Assembly (NCBI GenBank): GCA_035911095.1
Contig: JAMHWF010000089.1
Location: forward strand, 1 to 64,000
Direction of reading: 5' to 3'
DNA length: 64,000 nt
From: JAMHWF01 sp035911095
Lineage (GTDB): Bacteria; Pseudomonadota; Gammaproteobacteria; Burkholderiales; Burkholderiaceae_C
This document shows, one piece after another, positions 34,190 through 43,269 of the stretch (the first letter of the stretch is position 1; the number at the start of each line of letters is the position of its first letter). The position numbers and the translations under genes were made by a program. Under the pieces are notes generated by a model. That model did not search any database. It saw nothing but the letters and a program-made list of their open reading frames with translations, and had not been told where the DNA came from.

Positions 34190-34894
34190 ATGAGCTCCCG
34201 ACTGCTGCTGATCGACGACGACGCCCGCCTGACCGGGATGCTCGGCGACTACCTGCGCCAGTCCGGCTTCGAGGTCGAGGTCGCGCCCACGCTCGCCGCC
34301 GGCCGCCTGCGGCTGCAGGGCGAACTGCCGGCCGCGCTGGTGCTCGACCTGATGCTGCCCGACGGCGACGGCCTGGACCTGTGCCGCGAGCTGCGGGCCC
34401 AGGCCCGCACGCGCGGCATGCCGCTGCTGATGCTGACCGCCCGCGGCGAGCCGACCGACCGCATCGTGGGCCTGGAGCTCGGCGCCGACGACTACCTGCC
34501 CAAGCCGTTCGAGCCGCGCGAGCTGCTGGCACGCCTGAAGGCGCTGCTGCGGCGGGCGCAGCCGGGCGCGGCGGACGGCGAGCTGCTGCGCTTCGGCCGC
34601 CTGGAGATCGACCTCGGCGAGCGCGTCGCCCGCCTCGACGGCGAGCCCTGCGACCTGACCAGCCATCAGTTCGAGCTGCTGCTGGTGCTGGCGCGCCACC
34701 CGGGCCGGGTCCTGACGCGCGACCAGATCATGGACGCGCTGAAGGGCCATCCGACCGAGGCCTTCGACCGCAGCATCGACGTGCACGTCTCGCGCATCCG
34801 CGCCGCGATCGAGGACGACCCGAAGTCGCCCCGCCGCGTCCTGACCGTGCGCGGCACCGGCTACCTCTTCGCGCGCAAGCAGGATGCAGCCTGA
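34190..34894 (+). CDS. OmpR/PhoB-family response regulator (CpxR-like)
   Basis: The product is 234 aa. The receiver domain has D9-D10-D11, the phospho-acceptor D53 in ALVLDLMLPDGDG and the switch lysine in DDYLPKPFEPREL. The C-terminal winged helix has HQFELLLVLARHPGRVLTRD and VHVSRIRAAIEDDPKSPRRV. Its 3' end overlaps the kinase gene by 11 bases. With the upstream CpxP-like gene it forms a probable envelope-stress system. Confidence 0.92.
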   Translation: MSSRLLLIDDDARLTGMLGDYLRQSGFEVEVAPTLAAGRLRLQGELPAALVLDLMLPDGDGLDLCRELRAQARTRGMPLLMLTARGEPTDRIVGLELGADDYLPKPFEPRELLARLKALLRRAQPGAADGELLRFGRLEIDLGERVARLDGEPCDLTSHQFELLLVLARHPGRVLTRDQIMDALKGHPTEAFDRSIDVHVSRIRAAIEDDPKSPRRVLTVRGTGYLFARKQDAA

Positions 34895-36302
34895 GGCGGC
34901 GGACCGCGGCGCGGCGCGCCGGGCAGGCCGCGCCGCCGCGGGAGCGCCCTTGCGCAGCCTCTACCTGCGCATCTACCTCACCGTCGTCGCGGTGCTGCTG
35001 GTGTTCGCGCTGGTCTCGGCCTGGGTGTTCGAGCATGGGGTGGCGCGCGAGCGCGAGACCCTGCGCGAGCAATGGGGCGAGCGTGCCGCCGGCTGGGCGA
35101 CGCTGATCCAGGGCAGCCTGCCGGACGCGGGCGCGCCACGGGACGAGCAGCGCGACGCGTTGCTCGCCTGGTCCGAACGGCTGCGCGTGCCGCTGGCGCT
35201 CGACGACGAGCAGGGCCGCCGCATCGCGACCAGCGAGGCGTTCGAGCGCCGAGAGCGCGGCGGCGGCCCGCCGATGCGCGCGGTGCGCGTGGCGCTGCTC
35301 GACGGGCGTTCGCTGCTGATCCTGCGCCCGCCGATCGGACCGGCGCGCGAGCTGCGCGGCGCGCAGGATCGCGGCGGCCCGCCGTTCGGGCCGCCAGGCC
35401 TCGCGTTCGGCGGACTGGGGCTGGCGAGCGTGCTCGTCGTGCTCTTCTTCGCGATCGCCCTTGGCGCCTATCCGGTGGTGCGCCGGCTGACGCGCCGCCT
35501 CGAGGCGCTGGAGCGCGGGGTCGAAACCTTCGGCCGCGGCGACCTCGGCCATCGCGTCGACGACCGGGGGCGTGACGAGGTGGCGGCGGTGGCGTCGAGC
35601 TTCAACCGCGCGGCGGCGCGGGTCGAGGCGCTGGTCGACGCCAACCGCAGCCTGCTCGCCAATGCCTCGCACGAGCTGCGCTCGCCGCTGGCGCGGCTGA
35701 AGATGGCGGTCTCTCTGCTGGAAGCCAGGGAGACCGGGGCGGACAACCGTGCGTCCGTGCCCGACGCCGCCGCGCGTGCGCGCCTGCACCGGGAGATCGA
35801 ACGCAACATCCGCGAGCTCGACGCGCTGGTCGAGGAAGTGCTGCTCGCCAGCCGGCTCGACGCCGCGCGCGAGACCGGGCCGCGTGCGCCGGTCGCGCTG
35901 CTGCCGCTGGCCGCCGAGGAGGCCGCGGCCTTCGACGCGCTGGCAAGCGGCGAAGACCTGAGCGTCGACGGCGACGAGCGTCTGCTGCGCCGGGCGCTGC
36001 GCAACCTGCTCGAGAACGCGCGCCGCTACGGCGGGGCGGAGGCGCCGGAGGTGACGGTGGCGCGCCGCGGCGATCGCATCGAACTGGCCGTCGGCGATCG
36101 CGGCCCCGGCGTCCCGGCGGCTGAGCGCGAGCGCATCTTCGAGCCCTTCTATCGCCTGCCCGGGCATGCCGAGCAGGCCGGCGGTGTCGGCCTCGGCCTC
36201 AGCCTCGTGCGGCAGATCGCCGAGCGGCACGGCGGCCGGGTGCGTGTCGAGGCGCGCGAAGGCGGGGGGAGTGCCTTCGTGCTCAGCCTGCCGGCGCGCT
36301 GA
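34884..36302 (+). CDS. Sensor histidine kinase, CpxA-like
   Basis: The product is 472 aa. Membrane helices are at about 26-48 and 175-197, flanking a periplasmic sensor of about 125 residues. A HAMP domain follows (LTRRLEALERGVETFGRGDL), then the phosphorylated His in NASHELRSPLARLKMAV and the ATPase motifs NLLENARRY, GDRGPGVP and GGVGLGLSLV. It starts inside the response regulator gene, so the two are co-translated. Confidence 0.92.
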   Translation: MQPEAADRGAARRAGRAAAGAPLRSLYLRIYLTVVAVLLVFALVSAWVFEHGVARERETLREQWGERAAGWATLIQGSLPDAGAPRDEQRDALLAWSERLRVPLALDDEQGRRIATSEAFERRERGGGPPMRAVRVALLDGRSLLILRPPIGPARELRGAQDRGGPPFGPPGLAFGGLGLASVLVVLFFAIALGAYPVVRRLTRRLEALERGVETFGRGDLGHRVDDRGRDEVAAVASSFNRAAARVEALVDANRSLLANASHELRSPLARLKMAVSLLEARETGADNRASVPDAAARARLHREIERNIRELDALVEEVLLASRLDAARETGPRAPVALLPLAAEEAAAFDALASGEDLSVDGDERLLRRALRNLLENARRYGGAEAPEVTVARRGDRIELAVGDRGPGVPAAERERIFEPFYRLPGHAEQAGGVGLGLSLVRQIAERHGGRVRVEAREGGGSAFVLSLPAR

Positions 36303-36347
36303 AGGCCGCGCGGACGTTCGCGCAGAACCCTGCGCTGCAGCCGGCGC

Positions 36348-37838
36348 TCAACCCGGGCTGTCGCGCGGTGGGGCGGCGGGCGCCGCGCTGGGCACCTCGC
36401 CGGGCGCAACGCCGAGGGCCGGCGCGGGCACGGCGGCAGGCGCCTGCTGGCGGTCGACCTGCACCAGCATCGCGAGCAGGGCCGCCGACGCGACCGCCAG
36501 CCCGAGCGTCGACGCGGCCCAGAAGCCGTTCGCCCCCTGCAGCGGCGCCGGCACGATGCCCAGCGGGTCGAGCCCGACGAACGCGCCGCCGCCCAGCCCG
36601 ATGCCCCAGGCGCAGAGCGCGTAGATCACCAGCGGGCGGGTGACGACCTGGTGCGCGCGCAGCACCGCTGCCGTCACCGCCTGCAGCGCGTCGATCACAT
36701 GGAAGGCGCTGACGAAGGCGAGCAGGGTGAAGGCGGTGGCCGCCACCTCGGGCTGCGTCGTATAGAGGGCCAGCAAGGGCTCGCGCAGCACGAACAGCAG
36801 GACGCCCGCGCCGGCTGCCAGCACGACGCCGAGCTGGACCGCATGCCGGCCGAGCCGCCGCGCCGCGTCGGGTTCGCCGGCGCCCAGCCTCTGCGCGACA
36901 AGCGCGCCGCTCGCGTTGCCCAGCGCGAGCGGCAGCATGAACAGCAGCCCGGTCAGGTTGGCGGCGACTTGGTGGCCGGCGACGACCGTGGCACCGAGGC
37001 GGGCGATGAAGATCGACATGAAGGTGAAGGCGGTCACCTCGACCAGGATCGACAGGCCCATCGGCACGCCGAGCCGCGCGAGCTCGCGCAGCGCGGCCGG
37101 GTCCGGACGCACCCAGCCGGGCCGTCGCAGGCCGAAGGCCGCATAGAACGGGTCGCGCCGCACCACCCACCAGGCGGCGACGCATTGCAGGCCCATCGCG
37201 ATCGCGGTCGCCCAGCCGCAGCCGGCGACGCCGAGGGCGGGCAGGCGCAGGCCCACCGCCGGCAGCTCGACGCCGAGCGCCAGCGCCGTCGTCAACGGCA
37301 GCTTGATCGCCAGCGCGCCGAACTGCAGCAGCATCACGACCCGCGGTCGCGACACCGCGCCGTGGAAGCCGCGCAGCGCCGCGAACAGCAGGGCCGAAGG
37401 CAGCGCGAAGGCGAGGGCGCCCAGGTAGGCCCGCACCTTGGCCTCGACCTCCGGCTCCGGCCGCGCCAGCCAGAGGAAGGGCGCCGGGTGCCACAGCAGC
37501 AGGCAGCCGAGCACCGAGAGCCCGCCCGCCAGCCACAGCGCCTGCAGCAGCTGGGCGCCGCAGGCCTCGAGCCGGCCGGCGCCGAAGCTGCGCGCCGCGA
37601 TCGGGCCGATCGCCAGCACCACGCCCATCAGGCCGACGAAGATCGAGACGTAGGCGGCGGTGCCGATCGCCAGGGCGGCGAGGTCGAGCGGCGCATGGCG
37701 GCCGAGCAGCACCGTGTCGACGGTGCCGAAGGCGAGCACCGCGACCTGGCCGGCGAACATCGGCCAGGCCAGGCTGGCGATGCGGCGCGCGTCGTCGCGC
37801 AGGCGCGTGCCGGCGGGCCCGCTCGAGGGCCGGCTCAC
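36348..37838 (-). CDS. MATE-family multidrug/toxin efflux transporter
   Basis: The product is 496 aa from GTG 37838, eight bases after the upstream stop and preceded by GAGCGAGGG. About 12 membrane helices fall in two similar halves, as in MATE proteins, which export cationic compounds using a Na+ or H+ gradient. Blocks such as WPMFAGQVAVLAFGTVDTVL and ELARLGVPMGLSILVEVTAF are the N-terminal helix of each half. The C-terminal 40 residues are an Ala/Pro-rich tail. Confidence 0.9.
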   Translation of the reverse strand: MSRPSSGPAGTRLRDDARRIASLAWPMFAGQVAVLAFGTVDTVLLGRHAPLDLAALAIGTAAYVSIFVGLMGVVLAIGPIAARSFGAGRLEACGAQLLQALWLAGGLSVLGCLLLWHPAPFLWLARPEPEVEAKVRAYLGALAFALPSALLFAALRGFHGAVSRPRVVMLLQFGALAIKLPLTTALALGVELPAVGLRLPALGVAGCGWATAIAMGLQCVAAWWVVRRDPFYAAFGLRRPGWVRPDPAALRELARLGVPMGLSILVEVTAFTFMSIFIARLGATVVAGHQVAANLTGLLFMLPLALGNASGALVAQRLGAGEPDAARRLGRHAVQLGVVLAAGAGVLLFVLREPLLALYTTQPEVAATAFTLLAFVSAFHVIDALQAVTAAVLRAHQVVTRPLVIYALCAWGIGLGGGAFVGLDPLGIVPAPLQGANGFWAASTLGLAVASAALLAMLVQVDRQQAPAAVPAPALGVAPGEVPSAAPAAPPRDSPG

Positions 37839-37846
37839 CCCCTCGC

Positions 37847-38353
37847 TCAAGGGCGCCGGCCGCCCGGCACTGCGTCGGAACGGCTGGCCGTCGGGTCGGG
37901 GCTGGCGCCGGGTTCGAGGCTGGCCGGGTCCGGGTGGTCGATGCCGTGCGCCGCCCGGGCACGCTCGGCGTAGCGGTTGAAGCGCCAGGCGGTGCCCTCG
38001 CGGGTGATGCGCTGCCAGGTGAGGCGCTTCTCGGCCGGGCTCATGCGGGTCCAGTGCTGCACCTCGTCGAACGTGCGGCCGCAGCCCTTGCAGATCGCGT
38101 CGCCCTGGCTCGTCGAGCAGATCGCGATGCAGGGCGCGTCCGGCGTCGTCGTGTACCAGGCGAGCCAGGCGGCCTTGGCGTCGGCCGGCATGCCCTGCTC
38201 GTCGCACAGCGACTCGCGGTAATAGACCATCAGGGCGTACACCTCGGCCAGCGCGCGCACCTCGGGGCAGGCGCTGATGCCGTCCGGGGAGGGCGAGCGT
38301 TCGCGCCACCAGTTGATGGCGGCCTCGATGTCGGTGATGTGGATGCCGGCCAT
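37847..38353 (-). CDS. DUF3717-DUF1289 fusion protein
   Basis: The product is 168 aa. Residues 3-60 match DUF3717 (HITDIEAAINWWRERS). Residues 72-130 match DUF1289, with the cysteine set PCIAICSTSQGDAICKGCGRT, probably a small metal-binding site. The end is a disordered Pro/Asp-rich tail. Both domains have unknown roles. It directly precedes the MATE gene and is probably co-transcribed with it. Confidence 0.8.
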   Translation of the reverse strand: MAGIHITDIEAAINWWRERSPSPDGISACPEVRALAEVYALMVYYRESLCDEQGMPADAKAAWLAWYTTTPDAPCIAICSTSQGDAICKGCGRTFDEVQHWTRMSPAEKRLTWQRITREGTAWRFNRYAERARAAHGIDHPDPASLEPGASPDPTASRSDAVPGGRRP

Positions 38354-38441
38354 GGGGCTTGGTGGGCTCGCAAGCAGGACTGAGGACTGAGGACGGCGGA
38401 CGCGGCCGGCGAGTGCCGGCGGCAGTGCGCCGACGGTGTCG

Positions 38442-39731
38442 TCAGTAGCGCAGCCCCATCGCTTCGCGCACCTCGCCCATCGTCTCGCGGGCCACGGTGC
38501 GCGCGCGCTCGGTGCCGACCTCGACGATCCACTCGAGCTGCTTCGGGTTGCGCAGGTAGGTCTCGGCGCGCTCGCGCCAGGGCGCCTGCTCGCGCAGCAC
38601 GGCGTCGATCACCGGCTGCTTGCACTCGAGGCAGCCGATGCCGGCGCTGCGGCAGCCCGCGGCGGCCCAGTCGCGCGTCGCGTCGTCGCTGTAGACGAGG
38701 TGGAACTGCCAGACGGGGCAGCGGTCCGGATCGCCCGGGTCGTTGCGGCGCACCCGCTGCGGGTCGGTGGGCATGCGGCGGATCTTCTGCTCGACGGCGG
38801 CCGGCTCCTCGCGCATCGCGATCGTGTTGCCGTAGCTCTTGCTCATCTTGTCGCCGTCGAGACCCGGCAGGCGGCTGGTCTGGGTCAGCAGCACCTGCGG
38901 CTCGACGAGGACGGTCTTGCCGCTGCCGCGCAGGTGGCCGCGCAGCACCTCGTTGTCGGCCTCGGTCCAGCCCTCGAGCTTCGCGGCGGCGCGGTCGAGC
39001 AGGGCATTGCCCTTGGCGAGCGCCTCGGCGCTGCCGGTCTCGGTGAACTGCTTGCGCTGGCGCTCGAAGTAGCGCGCGTCGTCCTTGCCGAGACGGGCGA
39101 GGGCGGCTGCGACCTGGGCTTCGAGGCCGGCGCCGCGCCCATAGAGGTGGTTGAAGCGGCGCGCGACCTCGCGCGTGATCTCGACGTGCGGCGCCTGGTC
39201 CTCGCCGACGGGCACGTAGGCGGCCTTGTAGATCAGGATGTCGGCCGCCTGCAGCAGCGGGTAGCCGAGGAAGCCGTAGGTCGCGAGGTCCTTGTCCTTC
39301 AGCTTCTCGATCTGGTCCTTGTAGGTCGGCATCCGCTCGAGCCAGCCGAGCGGCGTGCCCATCGCGAGCAGGGTGAACAGCTCGGCGTGCTCGGGCAGGC
39401 GGCTCTGGATGAAGATCGTCGCGCGCTCGGGGTCGATGCCGGCGGCGAGCCAGTCGGTGACCATGTCGTAGACGCTGCGCCGGATGATGTCGCGGTCTTC
39501 GTAGTGCGTGGTCAGCGCGTGCCAGTCGGCGACGAAGTAGAAGCAGTCGTAGCCGTCCTGCAGGCGCACCCAGTTCTTCAGCGCGCCGTGGTAGTGGCCC
39601 AGGTGCAGCGCGCCGGTCGGCCGCATGCCCGAGAGCACGCGCTCGCGGCGGGCGCCGCCCGGCCGGGGGCTCGCGGGCGGGGCAACGTCGGGGGCGGCGA
39701 CGGGGGCGGAGGGGGTGCTGCTGGCGGTCAT
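38442..39731 (-). CDS. trpS: Tryptophanyl-tRNA synthetase
   Basis: The product is 429 aa from ATG 39731; the frame is open upstream, but that part lies over purN and is not coding. The first 30 residues are Ala/Pro-rich, then SGMRPTGALHLGHYHGAL (HIGH-type motif) and GDKMSKSYGNT (KMSKS). It is about 90 residues longer than the E. coli enzyme, with the extra length in the central and C-terminal parts, as is common for the longer proteobacterial TrpRS. It diverges from purN. Confidence 0.95.
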   Translation of the reverse strand: MTASSTPSAPVAAPDVAPPASPRPGGARRERVLSGMRPTGALHLGHYHGALKNWVRLQDGYDCFYFVADWHALTTHYEDRDIIRRSVYDMVTDWLAAGIDPERATIFIQSRLPEHAELFTLLAMGTPLGWLERMPTYKDQIEKLKDKDLATYGFLGYPLLQAADILIYKAAYVPVGEDQAPHVEITREVARRFNHLYGRGAGLEAQVAAALARLGKDDARYFERQRKQFTETGSAEALAKGNALLDRAAAKLEGWTEADNEVLRGHLRGSGKTVLVEPQVLLTQTSRLPGLDGDKMSKSYGNTIAMREEPAAVEQKIRRMPTDPQRVRRNDPGDPDRCPVWQFHLVYSDDATRDWAAAGCRSAGIGCLECKQPVIDAVLREQAPWRERAETYLRNPKQLEWIVEVGTERARTVARETMGEVREAMGLRY

Positions 39732-39822
39732 CTCGTAGGGGCGGGGCGCGTCTGGCGGGTGCGGCGGCAGGGGCGGCGCGTGCCGGGCTGGCGATTGTAG
39801 GGAGGACCTACACTGCGCGCCG

Positions 39823-40449
39823 ATGAAGCGGATCGTGATCCTGATCTCGGGCCGGGGCTCGAACATGGAGGCCATCGTGCGGGCCTGTCTAAGCGAGGGC
39901 TGGGGCGCGCGTGTCGTTGCCGTGATCTCGAACCGGCCGCAGGCGCAGGGGCTGGCCTTCGCCGCCGCGCGCTGCGTGGCCACGGCCGTGGTCGACCACA
40001 CGCGCCACCCCACGCGCGAGGCCTTCGACGCCGCACTGGCCGAGGAGATCGACCGCCATCAGCCCGATCTGGTCGTGCTGGCCGGCTTCATGCGCATCCT
40101 CGGCAATGCCTTCGTCGAGCGCTACGCCGGGCGCCTGATCAACATCCACCCGTCGCTGCTGCCGGCCTTCACGGGCCTGCACACGCACCGGCGCGCGATC
40201 GAGGCCGGCTGCAAGGTGGCCGGCGCGACGGTGCACCTGGTGACGCCTCAGCTCGACCAGGGGCCGATCGTCGCGCAGGCGGTGGTGCAGGTGATGCCGG
40301 GCGACACCGAGGCGACGCTCAGCTCGCGCGTCCTGGCGCGCGAGCATGTGATCTACCCCCGGTCGGTGCGCTGGTTCGTGCACGGCGAGTTGCGCATCGA
40401 AGGCAACCGCGTCGTGCACCGGCGCGGCGAGGCGCAGCTGATCCACTGA
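39823..40449 (+). CDS. purN: Phosphoribosylglycinamide formyltransferase
   Basis: The product is 208 aa. It adds a formyl group to GAR using 10-formyltetrahydrofolate in purine synthesis. Seen are ILISGRGSNMEAIV (phosphate binding), the catalytic Asn/His in INIHPSLLPAFTGLHTHRR and the Asp in TPQLDQGPI. TACACT lies eight bases before the ATG, without a Shine-Dalgarno. Confidence 0.95.
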   Translation: MKRIVILISGRGSNMEAIVRACLSEGWGARVVAVISNRPQAQGLAFAAARCVATAVVDHTRHPTREAFDAALAEEIDRHQPDLVVLAGFMRILGNAFVERYAGRLINIHPSLLPAFTGLHTHRRAIEAGCKVAGATVHLVTPQLDQGPIVAQAVVQVMPGDTEATLSSRVLAREHVIYPRSVRWFVHGELRIEGNRVVHRRGEAQLIH

Positions 40450-40491
40450 GAGCGCCGGCGGCGCCGCCGGGCGTTGCCGCGTCGAGCCGCG

Positions 40492-41784
40492 ATGTCTCCC
40501 AAGCTCCTGCTCGATCTGGCCACGGGCCTGCTGCGCGAGGTGTTGGCGTTCGAGGCGCCGGCTGATGCCGTCGTCGCCGCGTGGGGCCGGCGCGAACGCG
40601 CGCTCGGGCCGCGCGAGCGGCATGCCGTGGCGGAGATGGTCTTCGCGGTGCTTCGGCGGCGGCGCTGCTTCGAGCACTTCGCCCGCGAGGCGGCGGGCGC
40701 CGTCGATGCGGCAGTCCCTGCCGAGGCAGGGCGCCTGCGGCGGCTGGCGATCCTCGGCTGGCCGGACGACGCCGGCTTGCTGCGCGGCGCGATGACCCCG
40801 GCCGAGCAGGCCTGGCGCGAGACGGCGCTGCACACGGCGCCTTCCGGGCTCGCCCCGGCCCTGCGCCACAACCTGCCGGACTGGTTGGCGCAGGCCCTGA
40901 CCACGCAGCTGGGCGAGCCCGACTTCTGGGCGCTGGTGGCGAGCCTGGACCGGCCTGCGCCGCTCGACCTGCGCGTCAACCTGCTGCGCGCGCGGCGCGA
41001 GGCGGTGCAGGCGGCGCTGCAGGCCGAGGGCGTGGTCAGCGCGCCGACGCCCTGGTCGCCCTGGGGCCTGCGCGTGGTCGGCAAGCCCGCGCTGGCGCGC
41101 ACGGCACCGCTGCGTGCCGGCGACGTCGAGGTCCAGGACGAGGGCAGCCAGCTGCTAGCGCTGCTGGTCGGCGCCCGGCGCGGCGACACGGTGGTGGACT
41201 TCTGCGCCGGGGCGGGCGGCAAGACGCTGGCGCTCGGGTCCGCGATGCGTGGCACCGGGCGGCTCTACGCCTTCGACACGGCCGGCCATCGGCTCGACGC
41301 GCTGAAGCCGCGCCTGGCGCGCAGCGGGCTCGGGAACGTCTATACCGCGGCGATCGCCCATGAGCGCGACGAGCGCGTGCTCCGGCTGGCCGGCAAGGTC
41401 GACCGGGTGCTCGTCGACGCACCCTGCTCGGGCCTGGGCACGCTGCGTCGCAGCCCCGACCTGAAATGGCGCCTCTCGCCGCAGGCAGTGGCGGCGCATG
41501 CCGTGCAGCAGGCGGCGATCCTCGACGCCGCGGCGACGCTGCCGAAGGCGGGCGGCCGCCTCGTCTACGCGACCTGCAGCCTGCTGGCGGCCGAGAACGA
41601 GGAAGTGGCCGCCGCCTTTGAGGCGGCGCACCCGGAGTACCGGCGTCTCGACGCCCCCGCACTGCTGGCCAAGGCCACCCAGACGGCAGATGCCGCAGCC
41701 TTCGGCTCCGGCGACTGGCTGCGACTGTGGCCATATAGACACGAAACCGATGGTTTCTTTGCGGCCACCTGGGAACGGTCCTGA
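40492..41784 (+). CDS. RsmB/NOP-family RNA (cytosine-5)-methyltransferase
   Basis: The product is 430 aa. The SAM site DFCAGAGGKTLALGSAM, the catalytic cysteine regions VDAPCSGLGTLRRSPDLKW and YATCSLLAAENEE, and an N-terminal helical region of about 150 residues fit the RsmB/RsmF group, which methylates cytosine in 16S rRNA. Which position is modified cannot be told from sequence. It follows purN by 42 bases. Confidence 0.9.
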   Translation: MSPKLLLDLATGLLREVLAFEAPADAVVAAWGRRERALGPRERHAVAEMVFAVLRRRRCFEHFAREAAGAVDAAVPAEAGRLRRLAILGWPDDAGLLRGAMTPAEQAWRETALHTAPSGLAPALRHNLPDWLAQALTTQLGEPDFWALVASLDRPAPLDLRVNLLRARREAVQAALQAEGVVSAPTPWSPWGLRVVGKPALARTAPLRAGDVEVQDEGSQLLALLVGARRGDTVVDFCAGAGGKTLALGSAMRGTGRLYAFDTAGHRLDALKPRLARSGLGNVYTAAIAHERDERVLRLAGKVDRVLVDAPCSGLGTLRRSPDLKWRLSPQAVAAHAVQQAAILDAAATLPKAGGRLVYATCSLLAAENEEVAAAFEAAHPEYRRLDAPALLAKATQTADAAAFGSGDWLRLWPYRHETDGFFAATWERS

Positions 41785-41898
41785 TCTGCAGCGATCAGAC
41801 GGTCTTCGTCGCGCAACCGTCCCGGTTGGATGACGCAAGCCCTTGATTTCACTCAATAAATCCCGACTTTTGGACTCAGGCGGTGGCTAGCGACCGCT

Positions 41899-41904
41899 TA
41901 CAAT
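41899..41904 (+). promoter_or_regulatory. Possible -10 element of the desaturase gene
   Basis: TACAAT occurs 47 bases before the ATG. Between it and the start is an inverted repeat GCGGCC-GCTTTT-GGCCGC (41912-41929) that could fold in the mRNA leader. No convincing -35 at normal spacing was found. Confidence 0.35.
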
Positions 41905-41951
41905 GCATCCCGCGGCCGCTTTTGGCCGCCTGAAAGACATTCAGACAGGCA

Positions 41952-43184
41952 ATGAACGAACTCTCGACGCTGCACGACGCCGTGGTCTCGATACTGGCCA
42001 ACGGTCTGCTCGATGCAGCCTGGTGGCAGGTGGGGATCTACGCCCTGGTGGTCACGCACATCACGATCGCCTGCGTGACGATCTTCCTGCACCGCTCGCA
42101 GGCCCACCGCTCGCTCGATCTGCACGCGATCCCCTCGCACTTCTTCCGCTTCTGGCTGTGGCTCACCACCGGCATGGTCACGAAGGAGTGGGTCGCGATC
42201 CACCGCAAGCACCACGCGAAGTGCGAGACCGAGGAAGACCCGCACAGCCCGCAGACGCGCGGCATCGGCAAGGTGATGCGCGAGGGCGCCGAGCTTTATC
42301 GCGCCGAAGCCAAGAACACCGAGACGATGGCCAAGTACGGCCGCGGCACGCCGGACGACTGGATCGAGCGCAACCTGTACTCGCGCTTCAGCTGGCAAGG
42401 CGTGGCGCTGATGATGATCATCAACCTGACGCTGTTCGGCGCCATCGGCGCGGCCGTCTGGGCGGTGCAGATGGCCTGGATCCCGTTCTGGGCCGCCGGT
42501 GTCATCAACGGCCTGGGCCACTGGTGGGGCTACCGCAACTTCGAGGCGGCGGACGCCTCGACCAATGTCTCGCCCTGGGGGCTGATCATCGGCGGCGAGG
42601 AGCTGCACAACAATCACCACACCTATCCGACCTCGGCCAAATTCTCGATCAAGCCGTTCGAGTTCGACATCGGCTGGGGCTACATCCGCGCGCTCGAGGT
42701 CGTCGGCCTGGCCAAGGTGCGCAAGACGGCACCGGTGATGCGCCTGGGCACGGTGAAGGCGCAGGCCGATGCGCACACGCTCGAGGCGCTGATCGCCCAC
42801 CGCTACGAGGTGATGGCCAAGTACGGCCGCGAACTGCGCCGCGCCTGCGCTGCCGAGCTGGCCGCGCTGAAGCAGGCCGGCCTGCATCGCTCCACGCGCG
42901 GCACCGAGCTCCGCCTGGCCAGCCGCTGGCTGCACCGTGACGAGGACAAGATCCCGCAGAGCCTGAAGGCGGAGATCGCCCGCGCCGTGGCGCAGAGCCC
43001 GGCCCTCGCCAAGCTCGTCTCGATGCGCGAAGAGCTGCGTGCCCTCTGGACCCGCACCAACGTGTCGGCCGAGCAACTGGTCGTCGACCTGCAGGCCTGG
43101 TGCCGCCGGGCGGAAGAAAGCGGCATCGCGGCGCTGCAGGAGTTCTCGCTGCGCCTGCGCGCGGCGCAGGCGCACGCCGCCTGA
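41952..43184 (+). CDS. Acyl-CoA/phospholipid fatty acid desaturase
   Basis: The product is 410 aa. The three di-iron histidine boxes are HRSQAHRS, HRKHH and HNNHH. Membrane helices lie at about 25-50, 60-85, 150-175 and 180-200. The protein is longer than minimal delta-9 desaturases: residues 260-410 form a helical, charged C-terminal extension of unknown role. It introduces a cis double bond into membrane acyl chains. The upstream region holds TACAAT at 41899-41904 and a GC-rich inverted repeat before the ATG. Confidence 0.9.
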   Translation: MNELSTLHDAVVSILANGLLDAAWWQVGIYALVVTHITIACVTIFLHRSQAHRSLDLHAIPSHFFRFWLWLTTGMVTKEWVAIHRKHHAKCETEEDPHSPQTRGIGKVMREGAELYRAEAKNTETMAKYGRGTPDDWIERNLYSRFSWQGVALMMIINLTLFGAIGAAVWAVQMAWIPFWAAGVINGLGHWWGYRNFEAADASTNVSPWGLIIGGEELHNNHHTYPTSAKFSIKPFEFDIGWGYIRALEVVGLAKVRKTAPVMRLGTVKAQADAHTLEALIAHRYEVMAKYGRELRRACAAELAALKQAGLHRSTRGTELRLASRWLHRDEDKIPQSLKAEIARAVAQSPALAKLVSMREELRALWTRTNVSAEQLVVDLQAWCRRAEESGIAALQEFSLRLRAAQAHAA

Positions 43185-43207
43185 CCTGAGGGTCGCATCA
43201 CCCCCTG

Positions 43208-43232
43208 CGCTGCCGGCCTCGTGCCGGCAGCG
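43208..43232 (+). terminator. Probable terminator after the desaturase gene
   Basis: A perfect 10-bp stem, CGCTGCCGGC/GCCGGCAGCG, with a five-base loop lies 24 bases after the stop and is followed by TCGTTTCC. The T run is short, so termination may be partial. Confidence 0.55.
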
Positions 43233-43269
43233 TCGTTTCCGGCTTTGACCCTCCGCTAAGAGGAGGGAC